Part shown: positions 1 through 13,400 of the stretch, one piece after another
Layout: every line of letters starts with the position of its first letter
Position numbering within the stretch: position 1 is the stretch's first letter
DNA from: Paragorgia papillata
Lineage: Eukaryota > Cnidaria > Anthozoa > Scleralcyonacea > Coralliidae
DNA length: 64,000 nucleotides
Direction: 5' to 3'
Assembly: GCA_035771165.1 (NCBI GenBank)
Contig: JAWNZC010000338.1
Coordinates: forward strand, 124,001-188,000
The notes under the pieces: model-generated
What the model was told of the DNA's origin: nothing
The model's database searches: none
Seen by the model: the letters and a program-made list of their open reading frames with translations, nothing else
Translations under genes and position numbers: made by a program

Positions 1-48
1 TAAAATACAAATACAAAATACACTTATATTGCTCTATTGATTACCCTG

Positions 49-285
49 TATCTACTAATGTAGTTCTTCAATATATTAGAAGACGATGTTAATATATTGA
101 AGAACTACGTCAGTAGATACTGAACAACCAGAATCACACTGTCACAAGATCACAATGGCATAGTTACACACTTGCTTATATTATAAACAAGTGTGTAACT
201 ATGCCATTGTGATCTTGTGTGATTCTGGTTGTTCAGTAGACTGAAAGCCAGCATGAGATCAGTGGCTGGCTTTCAGTCTAGTTGT
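49..285. repeat. Three consecutive hairpins
   Basis: Three inverted repeats lie end to end: about 49-117 (arms beginning TATCTACT), 118-237 (arms about 55 bases, beginning ACTGAACAACCAGAATCAC) and 238-285 (arms GACTGAAAGCCAGC). The outer arm sequence of the first runs directly into the second. This looks like fold-back elements inserted beside or into one another. No coding sequence is visible. Confidence 0.8.
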
Positions 286-1368
286 TCAGTTGTTTTGTTT
301 ATATGACCTAATCACCTGAACATGTCGAGCCAGCATGATCTGTTGGCAGTGGCATTAGCTCTGATCAAGACTTGAATCAACACTTCATCATGACAATAGC
401 CCTTATATTCACTTCCACATTGTTTGTTCTTTTTTGTTGTGAGGGAGGGATATGTTCAATGCATGTATCTCCTGGAAATTGACCTACTGTGTTTTTTTAT
501 AGGTGAATGGAATGAGAAAAATGTGTGTGTGTATGTGTGGGGGGTGGTGAAATTCCAATTTCCACAATTCTAGGAGTTTGGGGGTTAATGCTCCCCTGAA
601 ACTTTTTGAAATTTTCTGAAATGGCTTTTCTCGCGATCAGACTGGACATTTGAGCAAAATTTTGAATGTTTTAAAACATATATTTTTGTATGTATTTTAA
701 AAGTAACATATATTTTTAATGATATATTTGATTTTATCATTTTTACAAAAGGTTTTGTCCAAATTGGACATTTTTTAAACTTTTAATATTGAGAAAAACA
801 CAGAACAGTAGTTACCCAAACACATGCAAGTTTAAGGATGCATGCATATATTGCATGCATATCAGTAGTACATTGTGCGCAAATTATTTAGATTTAGAGA
901 TTTATGCATGCATGTAAGTACTGGAATTGCATGCATGCTCATGGACGTAGTTGGTATTTCATGCATACCAGCTATTAATGCAGTATGTGTGCATTCAAGT
1001 TATGATTGTGTGCATGCAAATAAGGATGCATGCATCCACCTTTAGTGCATGCTTGCAATACATGTATGCAAATATGGCTGCAAAATGCACAGGCCTGCAC
1101 GCATGTATGCAAAAGTGTTTGCAAGCATGCATGAATATTTTGGAAGGGCCTGTATATATACCAAAGGTGAAATCTCTCAGCAATAAATAATAAACCACAG
1201 ATGTATTCTGACTTTCACAAACCCTCCCAGTTTTCGGGGACAGGTAATTACTAATAACCCTCAATGCCATGCATTTACTTATATTAAGCAACTGCCCTAT
1301 TACAGTAATTATTTTATGTGTGTTTCTTATTTATAAAGGTTATTTTGAGCGATTTTTGTGGTGCTGCT
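286..1368. other. Upstream region of the receptor gene
   Basis: No gene is supported here. About 830-1140 is unusually dense in GCATGCAT and related palindromic words, so short open frames in it are low-complexity artefacts. It is the presumed 5' flank of the TIR receptor; I cannot identify a TATA box or transcription start with confidence. Confidence 0.5.
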
Positions 1369-1534
1369 ATGGACAAACATGAAATGAGATTACGATCAAA
1401 TGTCTATTTCATAATCTTACTTTACCTTCGAGTTGCTGTTGCTATGGACGATTACTGTAATAAAAGCTTTGTTGATGAGGAAAATTATGTTTTTACATGT
1501 AACACCACTAAACTTACAAATTTGACCAGAAATA
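1369..1534 (+). CDS. TIR receptor exon 1: signal peptide and start of ectodomain
   Basis: This exon encodes residues 1-55. A basic N-terminus is followed by a hydrophobic core (VYFIILLYLRVAVA) and then a cysteine-bearing extracellular start (DDYCNKSF, FTCNTT) with N-glycosylation sequons. The donor is A|GTAAGT, phase 1. Confidence 0.8.
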
Positions 1535-2179
1535 GTAAGTATATTGATATTTCTAGCAATCTGTAAACATCTACGACAGTACAAGTGACTCCAAAACCGA
1601 AATTTGACACACAATTTCTGTGTAATGAATTTAGCTATTTTATAAATTATGGATATACAATTTCCACTCTTTGGCCTCTTTGTGCTAAATATTCATACTA
1701 TTATTTGAGCCTTACATGTATTAATTTCAAGAGTTGAAAAAAATTACTATTGGTCATGCATAGAAAATGTGGGTGAGTTATTGTCTAGTAAATATCTTAG
1801 TATAAAATAATTTACTAAGTGAACAAACTCAATTGGGGCTATGCTCTGTTCCGCCACCTATTGCCATTACATGTATTTGGTAATAAAGTGATTAAAACAA
1901 AACAAACAAACAAACTAATAAATTCTCAACCATAAGCTAAATTTGCATAATTACATGTATTTACTGTACAATATTGAAACAATAGCTGTTTTTGTTTTCT
2001 GTAGAAGTTATTGCTTATGTTTGATTTTTTCTGTCATGCATATATATATATAATAATCCCCGAGCCCGGGCGTAGGGCCGAAGGCCCGGAGCCCGGTGAG
2101 GGTGCTAATCTCGACATGCGTGTAGTCCACTTTACACGCGTGGAGAAAAAGCGAAGGGAGACGAAATCTGGAAATAATT

Positions 2180-2211
<32 letters not shown>

Positions 2212-3913
2212 GCACGGTGTCACGCGGTAAGAATAGTTGGACACTGGTGACTAGCGACGAAGAAAACTATAAACTCTCAAACAAATAGTGTTTTGCTTTC
2301 GTTTATTTAAACGAAACGAAATGAAATGGAGCACGAAGAAAAGGATACAAACAACCGTTTAATATATCTTGAAGAGAAACCAGAGAGCTTGAAGAAACCA
2401 AACGCCGTATGGTAAACAAAAACTCTGGTTTGAAGACACTCCGTGAGTCCATCATGGTCAAATTAATCATATTAAAGTGGTTAACGGTAGGATTCTTGTT
2501 GTTTTCAAGTTTTCGCTTGACCTAAACAATATTCAGCTTCACGTTTTCGTGCTTTCCCTTTGCTTATCCAAACCATAAGTCAGCTTAACTACAGCTAACT
2601 TAAAACACTACCTTTAAGGCTTATATTAACCGTGGTGACCGTGCATGCACTTTTTATTATTAAAAATACTCATGGGCTTTGTTGGTTTTCTTGGCTGTGT
2701 TTCGACTGAAACGTCTTTTGAATTATTCTTTCTGGAATCCGATTCAACTGAATTGTTTTTATCTCAGACTCTATTATAAATGTAATTTCTGAGCTGTTAA
2801 TTACTTTTAATACTGCCTTTGCAAAATGTACATGCATAGAGAAGCCATTTAAAGGCTTGCTAAAATTAATCCCTTTTGAAACCTCCTAAAAACAATATAT
2901 TTTTTACAACCAGAATTTAATAATGAAATCTTAATTTTGCTTTGATATGTTCAACTTTCATTAAATGATTTAAATCAATTTTCTCATCCTATCGACCTAT
3001 CCATAAATCGTATAATTTAATATCCCAAGGATTTAACATCATTTGTTTTTATATCTGTTTGTTTTTGTATTGGCTGTATATTAGGAGTGCTTATTTTAAT
3101 CAGGGGGTGGGTGGGTGTTTTAAAAAATAATGTAACAGCGGGCGAGGGGTTGTTGCGTTCATGTATTTCTAGTTATATATATATACTATAAGTGGGCTTA
3201 CCTCAAATGTTGATGGTCGCTACTGTCAGTTTCACATTGAGCCGCCTGAAGATCGCCCAGCGTGAAACTGACAGTAGCGACCATCAACATTTGAGGTAAG
3301 CCCACTTATAGTATATTATTCACTCTATTTTTACAGTAAAGTATTGAGCACTTTTTGACATTTCGCAAACAACACTTTGTTTGTTTGAATACATATATCT
3401 ATATATATATAGTTTAAGTGGGCTTACCTCAAAATGTTGAGTGTTGCAACTGTCAGTTTCATGCGGGGCGATCTTCAGGACCCCCACGTGAAACTGACAG
3501 TTGCGACACTCAACATTTTGAGGTAAGCCCACTTAAACTAACTATATTCGGAATCGCTCTACCTTTATGGTATTGAGCACTTTCCGACATTCCGTGAACA
3601 AAATCACACATGCTTGTTTGTATATATATAATATATTTAACAATTAGACAACCAGCTCGAGCAACAAGCTCACCGAAAACGAGGGCGAGTTGTCTAATTC
3701 TTTTAGTATAAATTTACCAACAAAAGTTAAATAATTTCTCGACCGTAACGTATTCTTTGAGGCTCGTTTACTACATTTTTTTAACTGCCAACAGCAAACG
3801 TTAAACAGTCATTTGGTCATTTCCTTGGTCCTGTACAGTAAGTCAGTAAGTTTTCTTGCATAATTTCGCATGGGTAATGGGTTTTCATGTACAATATTGA
3901 AACAATATATATA

Positions 3914-3972
<59 letters not shown>

Positions 3973-6900
3973 ACTCATTTGATTTGTAAAAATTACAAAA
4001 AGTTGAAAGAAACATTCAATTTAGCATGTAGTTTAATACATCACAAAATTTTGTCAATAGCAATTAAGTGTAATTTTGAAATGTGTTTTGTTTGCAGTAT
4101 TTCGTTTTAACAAACACGGATAAACAATTAGGTGATCTTACCATTAATAATTTCCATTCCAACCAGCATTTTGTAGCCGTTTTTGTTTTCTGTAGAACTT
4201 ATTGCTTCCCCTAAATGTCCAATTTCTTCTGACATTTGCCCACTCCGTTATAATTTCGGCGCCATACTCATTATAATTGCTCGTGACATACTACGCATTT
4301 GGTGATTGGTCAATTTCGTTAAAACATGCGCGAAATCAAGAATGCGTGGATTTCTAGTCCGCGATAGGAGACTATAGAGCGTTTTCATCGACGTCACGGC
4401 GGCCATATTGGTGTACCAAAACAATGAAATGGCGGCCATATTGGTGTTATTATTTATTCAAATATTTCGTATTGTTTCACCACCCCCATGGGGCCACCGA
4501 TCACGTGAGTGAAAACGCTCTATAGTCCGCGATATATTAAATTGAAGGGAAATAAACATTTAACAAATAGATTCCATTTTGCCGTTGTCTGTTCAGTTAT
4601 AGATGCACAGACGATGTCACAACGTGGTAAGAACAAAAAAGTGGCCCACGAGACGCAGTCGAGTGGGTCACTGACGTTCTTACCACGTTGTGATGTCGTC
4701 TGTGCATCTATAACTGAACAGACAATAAAAAATTGGATCTATTTGTTTTTTATACAATATCCTGGTTGCTATGCGCGCGTTTTCATTGGTTGTTGCTCGT
4801 GATCTATTAGAGGACAGACACCTGGATACGCCAGATCACGTCAGCTAATTTGCTTTTATCCTTCTTCATGCCCCAAAATCCGGAACGATTTTCGATAAAA
4901 ACCTTTTAAATTTTTGTATTGTATAAAACAAATAGATTCATTTTGCCGTTGTCTGTTCAGTTACAGTTACACAGATGACGTCACAACGTGGTAAGAACAA
5001 AACAGTGGCCCACGAGACGCCGGGAAGAGTTCTCTCTTCTCACCCTGAAATCGGTTTAGCCTGAGATAGGGTTTCGATCACGTTCGGTAAAGGTTCGAAG
5101 GATTTATATATATATATATATATATATACAGTCGAACTTCTGTTAAGCGGACACCTACGGGACTTCGTCTAGTGTCCGCTTAATAGAGTTGTCCGCTTAA
5201 TAGAGGTTGGCACAGTATGGGGTGCGTACATGGGGTAACAAGTTTTCGTTATAGACTTAGTTTGGTTTTACTGTGAAACATGCAATAGCTTGCGTGCAGA
5301 CTTCCCCCGTTTCCGTTAACGAGTGAAGTCCGCACGCAGGCTAGTGAAACAATTACTACAGCACTGTTTGACTTATATATTTATTTAACCCACATATTTA
5401 TTTAATACAAAAAATACAAATACAAAAATACTAATTTACAAAAAATAGCAACATTATATTAGTTAGACTATATGTCGGCACGCCTTGTAAAATTATTAAT
5501 GTTGAAAGAAAACCGTTAATCTTCAACTCCACGTGTCCGCTTAATAAGTGTCCGCTTCCGCTTAATAGAGGTGTCCGCTTAATGGAGGTGTCCGCTTAAT
5601 AGAGGTGTCCGCTTAATAGAGGTGTCCGCTTAGTAGAGGTGTCCGCTTAATAGAGGTTACAACTATAGGGTTTTATTAAAAAAATTGTCGGGACCTTAGA
5701 TAGGTGTCCGCTTAATAGAGGCTGTATATATATGTTGCGTCTTACGCACGCTGCGATTAGTCATGTATAGTTACTGTGTTTATCTGATAAGGCTATTTTC
5801 TCTATAAGTCTTATTTAATGTAATATATATTTAAAACATGAGCAGGAGTGTTTTAGATCTGATAAAACACGTACTGCGAGTGTTTTGAATGGCTTTAACA
5901 ACGATCACCATTTGGTAAGTTCGTTGGCGTAGTAATTTTGAAAAATCAAAGCTAAAGTTTATGTAAATCAGGAGAATGTTTTATCACTTATAAAACCACG
6001 ATACGGTTATAAATGATTTTTCTTTGTGTTTTCCTCATGAATTATTAATGAGTTTTTTAAAAAGCAATAGAAAATTGTTGCCTTTTATTTATATAACCTG
6101 ATGCAAACACTCGAATGAGTTTGGGAGAATTCGAAAGTACTTAACTGTAAACACTTGCCTACGTCTCAGGTTCGCCGCATAAACTTTCGAATTTTCCCAA
6201 CTCACTCTCGTGTTTGCATGTTATCAAAGTGTAATGATTAAAGTGCCTATGCATATATATGTCCTATAAAACGAGAATTAAGTCCGTCTTATTTGAAAGA
6301 ACACAGTATAATGATATATAGAGTAACATCTTTTGTATAGTTTTTCGTTTCCTTGCTTCGTTTTTGGGATATTTCAGTTTGTTTGATATGCAAATTTGAC
6401 TTACCATAGAATCCCGAAAGTAGCGGTACCCCCGAATGTAGCGCCCCCCCCCCCCCCCGAAAGTAGCGGCCCCCCGAATGTAGCGCCCCGCCCGAAAGTA
6501 GCAGCCCTCCGTAAGTAGGGTCCCCCGTAAGTAGCGGGTCTTTTGAAAAGAGCGCGCTTCCGCGTAATACAGTGAATACGATTAATGATGATAAAATGGC
6601 TTGAAAGAAGAAGGAAAAACCAAACCAAAACCTCTAGTAAACATTTGCTCTCCAAAAACCGTCGACAGTGTTTTTCAGTCATCGCTTGATTAACTCGAAA
6701 GCACGTGTTAAGTTTCAAATATCAACGTACCAAAACTAAAGTGTAAAACAGTCAAAGTTGAGATGGCATGTAAGGGGGAAAAAGCAAATTAAATGTGGTA
6801 AATAGGAAGGGACAAAGAAGAATATTCTCACAGTATGTTAACGTATTTTACCACCCAAAAGTAGCGGTCTCCCGAAAGTAGCGGTCCCCCGAAAGTAGCG

Positions 6901-9900
6901 GTCCCCCGAAAGTAGCGGCCCCCAATTAACAGCGGATAAAACCGAAAGTAAGGGGGGCCGCTACTTTCGGGATTCTACGGTATATAAGATAAATTTACGT
7001 CACACTTTGCATAATGACTTATCGCAAGGTGTTCTGTATCTTTGCTGTTATTGAATAAAAGCACTTGGCGAATTAGGAACCATGTGCAAGTGTTCTCCTA
7101 CAACAGAGTCTGTAAATTTTAAGTGTTTTTGTTTGACAATAACAAAGATATATAATGTTTTGCGATAAGTCATTATGCAAAGTGTGATGTAAAATTATCT
7201 TATAAGTTAAATTTACATATCAAACAAACTGAAATATCTCAACAACGAAGCAAGGAAACAAAAAAAACTGCAAAAGATGTTACTTTGTCATTTAATCGTT
7301 TCCGGTCTTAAATAAGACAAACTTAATTTTCGTTTCATTGGCACTTTAACTAAACTTTTTATTTCTTGGTTTTCTCTCTAGACACAGATCAGAAAAACGA
7401 GTTAGATCTACAGGATGCTTCCGATTTGCTTGAAAATAAAGATCTTTATAACAAGTTTTATCTTCATTGCTGTTTTTACTCCCAGCCATATTGCCCAATC
7501 ATTCGCTGGTATAAAGATGGAAAGCAATTGTTTGCAGAAACTGGAAAAAGGGAATTTAAAGAAGATGGACGTACTCTTCTTGTGTACTTTGGCAAGAAAG
7601 GGGATGAAGGCAATTACACTTGTAATGCTACTACAGCTTATCGCAATGAGGAATCGAGTCATCATATTGAATTGAAATTACAACGTAGGTTTCTTTATTT
7701 TGGGTCGCGTTGTGTTGTGTTGTGTTGCGTTGCGTTACATTGCGTTGCGTTGTGTTGTGTTGTTTTGTTTTGTGTTGTGTTATGCCGTTGTGTTGTGTTG
7801 TTTTTGTATCTACTGCGCATGCGCTAGTAGATACTACGCTATTGACGGGTTGAGTAAGTTAAGGCAAGTTTAAGTTAACAATAGAATAACTTCGGAGCCA
7901 ATGAACGACAATGTACCGAATGTTAGCGGATGATGCCTTCGGAGCCAGTGAAAATGCAGGGTGGCACAACAACTTACCGAGTGATAGCCGAATACTGTAG
8001 ATCTGGTCGTTTTTCGAAGCGATTTTAAATTATAGCATACTTTGCAACGAATCTAATAGTTCGCGCTGAGTTGAGCACTGAATAGATCGTTTTCACCTGA
8101 CGTCACGGCGGCCATATTTGTGTACCAAAACAATGAAATGGCGGCCATATTGGTGTACGGTATGGGAATTAGCTCTTTCTTATTCAAATATTTCGTATTG
8201 TTTCACCACCCCCATGGGGTCACCGATCACGTGAGTGAAAACGATCCATTGGCGAATAGAAATACGATGAGAACGACAAGTTGTGTTACTATATTGGTGT
8301 GTCTATATAGTATAGGTTTGTATATGTTTCGCGCTGAATGTTGATCTAAAATGCGATCAGAGCGACATTTTGTGTTAATTAGTAGTGCGTTGTGAATATG
8401 TCCTCGTCGTTTTGTGAAGTGATTTTAAACTATAGCATAGTATTCTAGTTTTAAACTCATAGCATAGTTGATGAATTAAATGAACTTGCTTTGCTAATTG
8501 CTAGTGTTCGCGCTGAATGATGTAAAATCCGATCAGAGCGACATGCTGTGTTTTAGTATAGTGTTGTGAATGTGTTCGCGCTGAGTTGAGCACTGAATGG
8601 CGATCAGAAATACGATCAGACGACGTCTTGTATCTATATGCGGGTTTGTTGTGCCATTCGCCGTGTTTAGTATAGCTAGTGTTTAGTGTATTGTGAATAG
8701 TTTGTTGTCTGCCTTATCCCTAATCATATAGCCTGCGAGCCGGCTCTCATTTAGGGTTGGCGAAAAGGAGAGCCTGCAGGGAATGTATTGCTTTACGAAT
8801 TACGCTCCTTTTGTAAAGAAATCTGACCGATCTGAACCTTGCCGGAAAATCGATTTTTAATAAAAAAGCTTACAGAAAATAGGGCGGATGGCATGAAAAG
8901 CTATCAGTTGTTATTTTGTATGGCCGTCAAGAACGATTTAATTTATATAATATCGGGATTTCCACACAAATATCTCATCGTTTGTCAAAGGGTGCTGCGT
9001 GGACGAGATTAAAAAATTAAACGGAATGAGACAACGTCCAGGTGGTAAACCCGTAAATGCCAGCAGTCCTGGCCGGTACAAAGAACTGTGCGTATTGAAG
9101 CTTGAAGCCAAAAGGTATCCCAAACCTAATAACATGTTATCCTTTGTTTTGGAATTGATATTTTCTCCTTAATACCAATTTTTAAAGTATCTTATCCACG
9201 AGTGGACGATTTGCTTTCACACGAAAGTGTTTAACAACCGTGGCAAATTAAACGAAAATTAAAGGTGTTGTCGGGAATAGCTTTTATATCCAAAACACAA
9301 AATCACGATAGTTTTTTATCTTTTATTCACGATTCTCACACAACTCACGCGGCTCTCTCTCTCCAAAGCGTCAGTATTTCGTTTCAAAAAAGGATCAGTT
9401 CTTTTCTAATGAAGATCATTGCGCTTAACAAACGCTCAACGATATTAAGAACATTTACCGGATGGCATGATATTTTTTTGCACAAATATGCATTGATTTA
9501 ATACTGAATTGCTAATTTACAAAGCTACGGTCTATTAATTGAGGTAATCTGTCAAATTTCAAAAGCTGTCACTTTCAGTGAATCAGAATGCTGCGTTCCT
9601 GGGCGAACACAGAGTATGACTCAAGACAACACATTCCCTGCAGGCTCTCCTTTTCGCTTTCTCTCCGCCCCCTTCACTCCGGCTCCAACCCCTAAATGAG
9701 AGCCGGCCCGCAGGCTACTAATCATAAAATGACAATTTTAGGTAAATTGGGAAAAACAGGAAACGCGGTCGCTAATCGCATTGTTAAAAGAATGTTTTTT
9801 TAATCTTTACTATATGTTAGACTCTAGTAACACATTCATTGATTTGCCTGAACAATGATCAACGCGCTTTTGGAATAAGTATTTATACGCCTACATATAA

Positions 9901-10416
9901 CTCAAGCAGTGCCAAGTACAGTTGATTTCCGCGTATAAACTTATAGCTAACATGTCAACAGTACACTTGAAACATTAGTTAAAGGCTATTCATTTCGTTC
10001 TATAATCTTTACTATGTTAGACTCTGGTAATACATTGATTTGTTTGAACAATGATCAACGCGCTTTTTGAATAAGTATTGTATACGCCGACATATAACTC
10101 AAGCAGTGTCAAGTACAGTTGATTTCTGCATACATGCAAACTAATTATAGCTAGCTAAGAGCCTAAGACATCTTGGCCGAGGATCTAACATGTCAACTGT
10201 ACACTTGAAACATTAGTTAAAAAGGCTATTCAGATTTCAGAAAGATCTTGATTCGAAGCCAAACAAGCACGTCCTCGCTCTGTCTTTTCGTCCATGGAAA
10301 GCTTGTCGTTTGAGCGAGAAAGTCGAGGCGCATGGTTTTATTTACGCGATGCTGAACTACTAAATTGAGCATAGAATTATTACTCATTAAGTCGTAATTT
10401 TTATTAAAATATAAAG

Positions 10417-10448
<32 letters not shown>

Positions 10449-13400
10449 CAAAACAAAACAAAGCAAAGCAAATATTCTAATATATCTATTCTTTGTATTT
10501 TAGTCAAATGTGAAGGTGACATTTATGTGACAACAGTCCCACCTATTAAAAATGATGCTCCAATAAAGATTGTGAGGGAAACTAACGCAACGTTGCAGTG
10601 TATTGTTTCTTGCTATGGGCAAGATCAGTTGGGTGAATTTACATGGAGAAATGGGAAGGGTGAACTTATCATAGAAAACAACCCGAAATACATCCCATCA
10701 CACCCCATCAGGAAACCTGGCACAAATGACCCTGACCTGACATCAGAGTTAAAAGTTGTGAACTTTACGAAGAATGATAACGTTACGTGTTTCTTTGAAA
10801 GTTCAAATGCTGGTCAATTCATGTCCAAGCAAACATTCGAGTTGGCAGTGGAAGGTTAGTTTATTTCTTTTTCTTAAAGTGCATATAACCCCAATTTTTT
10901 CCCCATCTAAATACGTTCTACCTTTGGCAAATAGTTGAACAACGAAATATTTTTTTAGATTGGAGCAACCTTTATTGCTTTATATTAGAGATTTTTGTTT
11001 CGGCAAAATGGTAATGAGATGACACCAAAGTAGTCATCATTATCTATACAATATTTATTTGCAGGAGTGACATGACCCAATTCTTCCATTAATGGTGTGT
11101 TTGAACAGCATGTTCCATATTGTATGGGTTTTTCCACAAAAATTCTCAGGTAGTTTATCTTGCCAAAAAGAGAAAGAAAGCCAAATGCCTACATAGACGT
11201 CATCTCTGATTACCATTCTAGAAATGCGAATCGCCAAAAAACATTGAAGAATAGGTCGAATCAAAAAATATTTCACTGAACAACTGTTTGCACTATTAGT
11301 ATATAGAACGTATTCAGATGATAAAAAATTTGGGTTTATATGCACTTTAACGATTAACAATTATAGCCCGAAGTAGAGGTGAATAATATACATTTATTGT
11401 CTAATCCCATGCAGGGGAAACGGTTTTGTTTTCCCAAGAGTCTCGATGCCTCTCGCGAGAAAGTTTTGAGACTTGTTTCCCCGAGAGATCAGCCAATTGC
11501 AGAAACTGTGATTTTGTTTAGTTGGCCGAGGTTCAAAGGGATAATTCAAATAAGGGATCCGTCCAGTTCTTTCGCGACTTTTCCAAAATATGTCGTCAAA
11601 TATGTTTATCCAAATAGCTAGGCGGTAAACCAGATTTCTCTGACTAGGGTTATTATTGGGGTATTAGGGGTATTGGGACTTACTAAAGCTTGACGACAAA
11701 TTTCGAAAAACAAATTTGACGACATATTTTGGAATAGCTACGAAATGACTGGATAGGTCCCTTTGAGTCTAGCCTGGTAACCTGACCCAACTATAGTCAA
11801 AGAATATGGGCTAGGTAACCACTAAAGATTTCTGCTTCCCTATTGGTTACAAATTTCGCGCATTAATTGAAGGCATGCGCAGACGTACAAGAGGATTTAG
11901 CCCTGAATGACGCAAGATTGTGGTTACCCGGCCATAAGTCTTTTGAAATTGGACCGGCTTCCTTTGAGTCATACCTTTCAACCGGGATCCACCGACACAT
12001 TATATACAGTGTATGGTGCATTTTTGCCTAGTCTCCACCAGGACCATTTGTTCCCACCATTTTGAATTTGACCACGCCATCTTGCCTAGGCCCCTTAGAA
12101 ATGGCCCTGGGGACGAGGTTGTGGTCAGAAGGAATATTAAGGCAGTTCGTAATGTGGACTGCGCAAAAAAATAACGCGTTTCTGCTTCGGGATAAAATTT
12201 ATCTCAATTCATGGGCTAAGACCGCAGGATTCATTAACATTTGCATTTTTATTTACACTTCCAAATTCGTTATACTGAATTCTTTATTCTGATGTTATAA
12301 ATTCACATTAGTTTTATCCCGACGCTGAAAGCATTGTTTTGATGCGCAGTCGACATAAAGCCTGGTTTCCATATAATGCACGATCGTTCAATTAACTAAC
12401 TCGGCGATCGTTCCATATATGATCACTGATCACGGCCATTATTTTAACGGTCCGCTGGGATCCATGGCTGATCGCGGCCATTGTTTTAATGGTCCGCAGG
12501 GATGCATATTGATCGCCAAGATTGCTGAGATTGCAAAATTACCGTTTCCAAAACACAACGATCGCCGGGATAGAACACTTATTAAAGCCTGGTTTCCATA
12601 TAATCGCTATATACGATCGCCACAATCGCCGCGATCGCTCAAAAATTAACTCGGCGATCGCAACGATCATGCAACAATCATGTCACTGTTTCCATATGAT
12701 CGCTAAGGCGGCCATGGTTGGCCGCGGCCATTGTTTTAATGGTCCGCTGGGATGCATGCTGATCGCCAAGATCGCTGAGATAGAACATTTTCTCGATAAT
12801 TTTTATTGCCAATACCTTTAACCTTTACATACACATATATTTGAGCTTGAGGAACGTCTACCAAATGTCTGTTACATTTCAACATGGATTGTAAAATATT
12901 TTTTTTAAATTACTCTCCATTATTACACCAAGCGTCAAGCTCGCACATGCTTGTACACAACCATGGACTCCTAAGGTTTGGCTTATTCGTTTTAAAATTC
13001 GTATGAAACGAAAATTAAGTTTGCCTTTTTTGAAAGTACTTTTAAAATGACAAAGTACTGCTGTTTTCAGGTGACCGCGCCGCGCGCCGAATTTTGATCG
13101 TTGTTTGCATTGTCTCAACTCCTACTTGACACGGCCCAAAGTACGAGTTCACACGGGGTCAAGTACAAGTTCAGTTTAGTCAAGGTTATTTTTAGTGGTC
13201 GAATCAAGTTTTTGTCAGTTGTAAATTAATGTTTATTTTTCTATCAACCAATCACATTTCACTTATCCCAACGAACTGAAATTGAACACTAATAACATTT
13301 AACGCCGGATCCCAGACAGCAAGTTCTGAGATAATAATTATGAAACTTAGCAAACGCGGAAGGAGATATTACTAGTGGAAAAGCTTTGTCCATTGATTTT

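Larger units (their letters stand above)
1535..7381. other. Receptor intron 1, packed with fold-back elements
   Basis: No further exon is recognised. The intron contains a GC-rich palindrome in a TA microsatellite (about 2055-2110), two related hairpins (3183-3314, 3410-3540), a (TA)n run (about 3904-3970), short MITEs (4371-4526, 4562-4748), a TA-flanked tandem-repeat element (5129-5724) and a TTAA-flanked element (6242-7345) ending 36 bases before exon 2. A small extra exon for the first Ig domain cannot be excluded, but exons 1 and 2 join in frame without it. Confidence 0.6.
7685..10503. other. Receptor intron 2
   Basis: No exon is seen. It starts with a GTTGT-type simple repeat (about 7706-7805). 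It then has diverged tandem units with TTCGCGCTGA and GATCAGAGCGACAT (about 8060-8700), interrupted by a MITE at 8088-8243. After these come a 989-bp element with a 9-bp duplication (8729-9717), a direct duplication (about 9803-10232) and an (AAAAC)n run (about 10420-10465). Confidence 0.6.

Noticed and set aside
1318..1368. Earlier in-frame ATG for the receptor
   Set aside because: It would put 17 residues before the basic N-terminus and weaken the signal peptide; the later ATG is the simpler choice, though not proven.
4509..4802. 97-residue frame across a hairpin
   Set aside because: The sequence is a palindrome of a MITE, so the protein is not meaningful.
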